Source: Victivallis lenta
GTDB lineage: Bacteria > Verrucomicrobiota > Lentisphaeria > Victivallales > Victivallaceae
Direction: 5' to 3'
Length of the DNA: 64,000 nucleotides
NCBI RefSeq assembly: GCF_009695545.1
Contig: NZ_VUNS01000005.1
Location: 62,001 to 126,000 of the forward strand
The notes under the pieces were generated by a model, which saw only the letters and a list, made by a program, of their open reading frames with translations, made no database searches and had not been told where the DNA came from. The translations under genes and the position numbers were made by a program. Below, in pieces: positions 62,581 to 64,000 of the stretch. Every line of letters begins with the position of its first letter. Within the stretch, counting starts at the first letter, position 1.

Positions 62581-63645
62581 TCAGTCCACATCGCTCGATC
62601 CGGTCCGGTCCGGACGGAAGACGGTTCCCGCGGCGTATTCCGGGGGCGTGGACCAGTCGACCGACCATTGCGGGCGCCGCCGGAATTTCTGCCGGAACGA
62701 GTTTTGCAGCACGCCGCGTGTTTCGAGGCTGATCATGCAGGCGCGCGTGCACCCGCGCGAGCCGCAGACGGCCTGTCCGGTGTTGTACAGATTCCGCGGC
62801 TTCCGGTAAAACGGGCTCCAGCTGCCGGGTTTGGTCGGCGCTCCCCACTCCATGTACGGCGGCTTCTGCTCCGTCTCCGCCGGGGCCGCGCCGCGGAAGG
62901 TCATGTCGCATCTGGCCATATCGAGGTCGGACCACTCGACTTCCCGTCCGGCCAGCGTGGTTTTTACAGTCCGATCCGTCGGAAAACAGCCGCCGGGACA
63001 CGCTTTCACGCATGCCATGCAGCGGTTGCAGAGCTGCGGTCCGTTGTAAAGCGGGTCCGGCTGGAGCTCGACGTCGGTCAGCACGATGCCGACGCGGCAG
63101 CGCGGGCCGAACTGCGGCGACAGGAACATTTTCGAAAATCCGATTTCACCGAGCCCGCACAGAAACGCCGCGATCCGGAGCTGGATCATGATGTCCGGCT
63201 GCGGTTTGCCGGGCGCGACCGGACGGCTGTAATTCCGGATCGCATATCCGTCCGCATCGATGCCGCGCCAGTCGCTCTGGTGTCCCATCGGGATCGCCTC
63301 GTATCCCTGGTCTTCGATGAATTTGCTGAGGTTGATCACGGTCATCGGCATATAGAGATAGGTAATGCCGCCGTAACCCATGGCGGAGTAGTTGCTGAAG
63401 TAGGTCCCTTCCTCAATGCCGCGCAGACTGCCGCGTTCGACTCGGAACACCATGCCGATAATCGATTTGCATTCCGGCATGATCTGTTTCGGGTCCATCT
63501 GCAGCGGCGCGGTTGCCCAGCGGTCGATGCTGCCGATGCCGACCGCGTCCGCACCGAATTCCAGTGCTTTGCGTTTGACTGTCTCTGCCGCTTCCGCCGG
63601 ATCGCCGAAATCATATTCGTTGAAGTTCCGCGTCATGATCGCCAT
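62581..63645 (-). CDS. QueG-like 4Fe-4S protein
   Basis: The 354-residue protein resembles epoxyqueuosine reductase/reductive dehalogenase-type iron-sulfur proteins. The C-terminal half has a CxxCxxCxxxCP 4Fe-4S motif (LCNRCMACVKACPGGCFP) and another Cys group (VCGSRGCTRACM). The N-terminal two thirds include GADAVGIGSIDRW, CKSIIGMVFRVERG, and LCGLGEIGFSKMFLSPQFGPR, which parallel QueG's cobalamin-binding-like region (GWIGKNxxLIxPxxGS). QueG itself is usually 350-380 residues. It could be a paralogue for another reductive reaction, since its neighbours are catabolic. AGGAG lies 9 bases before the ATG. Confidence 0.75.
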   Translation of the reverse strand: MAIMTRNFNEYDFGDPAEAAETVKRKALEFGADAVGIGSIDRWATAPLQMDPKQIMPECKSIIGMVFRVERGSLRGIEEGTYFSNYSAMGYGGITYLYMPMTVINLSKFIEDQGYEAIPMGHQSDWRGIDADGYAIRNYSRPVAPGKPQPDIMIQLRIAAFLCGLGEIGFSKMFLSPQFGPRCRVGIVLTDVELQPDPLYNGPQLCNRCMACVKACPGGCFPTDRTVKTTLAGREVEWSDLDMARCDMTFRGAAPAETEQKPPYMEWGAPTKPGSWSPFYRKPRNLYNTGQAVCGSRGCTRACMISLETRGVLQNSFRQKFRRRPQWSVDWSTPPEYAAGTVFRPDRTGSSDVD

Positions 63646-63823
63646 GGAATGAGGCTCCTTTTTAATTTTTTGTCATTAATGATGAATTATTATTTATCTA
63701 TATTAATTATACCGCATTCCCGGATGAAAGTCAAGAGCGGAAACGACAGACCGGATGGAAAAGTTCCGGTTTGCCCGCCGTATGGCACAGGATGAAAAAA
63801 ACGGATTTTTATGAAAACTGCCG

Positions 63824-63852
63824 TTGACTTACAGTAACTCTAATGTTTATCT
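63824..63852 (+). promoter_or_regulatory. Sigma70-type promoter of the right-edge gene
   Basis: TTGACT (63824-63829) and TTATCT (63847-63852) are separated by 17 bases, a good -35 with an acceptable -10. The predicted start is near 63858, giving an approximately 115-base leader before the ATG at 63976. Confidence 0.6.
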
Positions 63853-63854
63853 TA

Positions 63855-63922
63855 GTGGATAGCGAGGCCGGAAATGAGTCTGCAGGACACGACCAGCCGG
63901 ATCCACACGACGTATTTCCGGC
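63855..63922 (+). promoter_or_regulatory. Structured 5' leader with interleaved stems
   Basis: Two inverted repeats interleave: GTGGAT (63855-63860) with ATCCAC (63901-63906), and GCCGGAAAT (63867-63875) with ATTTCCGGC (63914-63922). The A-B-A'-B' order is pseudoknot-like or allows alternative stems. Direct repeats GCATGGCC follow near 63924 and 63942, then AGGAGG. I do not recognise a known riboswitch. Confidence 0.5.
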
Positions 63923-63975
63923 GCATGGCCTTGATAGACAGGCATGGCCGGTCTTTAACAACAGGAGGATCGAAG

Positions 63976-64000
63976 ATGAAAAAAGGGTCAATGGCATTGG
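63976..64000 (+). CDS. Gene start at right edge
   Basis: ATGAAAAAAGGGTCAATGGC follows AGGAGG at a spacing of 7 bases, and a promoter lies 124 bases upstream. Only 8 codons (MKKGSMAL) are in the window, which suggests a possible signal peptide or pilin start but is too short to identify. Confidence 0.7.

Noticed and set aside
63855-63975. Hammerhead, HDV-like, fluoride or c-di-GMP riboswitch/ribozyme
   Set aside because: I compared the leader with the core motifs I know for these classes and found no match; only the interleaved stems are supported.

Overview
The window reads as a GC-rich chromosomal segment of a free-living or gut-associated bacterium, most likely from the PVC superphylum near Lentisphaerota (Victivallis-like). 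The inference rests on gene content: a pseudopilin with an H-X9-DG motif placed next to a secreted glycosidase, sialate O-acetylesterase and NamZ (DUF1343) proteins, many LacI/AraC/GntR/IclR sugar regulators with Gfo/Idh and SDR enzymes, and a very short dcw cluster. No rRNA or other taxonomic marker is present, so the assignment is an inference. Most genes sit in tightly overlapping (ATGA/TAATG) operons with Shine-Dalgarno sites.

Layout. 1-2.9 kb: an AT-richer, partly decayed end with a secreted Sel1-like repeat protein running off the left edge (minus strand), remnants of a Fic gene and an IS3-type transposase, and tRNA-Ser(CGA). 2.9-9.3 kb: cysS, a PhoB/PhoR-type two-component pair, a five-bladed propeller glycosidase, a YcaC-like hydrolase and a small HTH protein. 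9.5-12 kb: an AraC regulator divergent from a conserved 513-residue protein. 12.2-17.5 kb (minus): mraZ-rsmH-ftsL-ftsI-murC, with a 10-bp periodic repeat array upstream of mraZ that looks like MraZ boxes. 17.6-19.6 kb: a frameshifted pseudogene and an N-acylglucosamine 2-epimerase family gene. 19.7-33.2 kb (minus): ten co-oriented genes, rhaA, bifunctional rhamnulose-1-P aldolase/dehydrogenase, GDSL hydrolase, folE, dtd, dxr, a membrane glycosyltransferase, rseP, ispG and a sialate O-acetylesterase with a duplicated C-terminal domain. 33.3-35 kb: pilD and aroE (minus).

35.1-40.6 kb (plus): a lipoprotein, a Ppx/GppA-HD protein with an altered phosphate-binding motif, ppk1, a GNAT acetyltransferase and a hemolysin III family membrane protein. 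41-51.3 kb is an accessory region: a hybrid histidine kinase, three regulators of the LacI sensor type, a GH-A clan glycosidase with a pseudopilin, and NamZ. 51.4-52.0 kb is a non-coding repeat cluster including four tandem 38-bp units. 52.0-60.7 kb (plus) holds nine co-oriented genes (two MDR oxidoreductases, a serine hydrolase, an NAD epimerase-like protein, two Gfo/Idh dehydrogenases, a type I 3-dehydroquinate dehydratase homologue and two SDRs). This looks like a catabolic pathway for a cyclitol- or keto-sugar-like compound and is the best candidate for an undescribed system. 60.8-63.6 kb (minus): a QueG-like Fe-S protein, an IclR regulator and a U32-peptidase-like protein. The right edge shows a promoter, a structured 5' leader and the first codons of another gene.

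Working together: the rhamnose genes, glycosidases, esterases and NamZ point to scavenging of complex glycans and peptidoglycan fragments under local transcription factors. The PhoB/PhoR pair and the polyphosphate genes suggest phosphate homeostasis. The dxr/ispG, aroE, folE, dcw and cysS genes are housekeeping.
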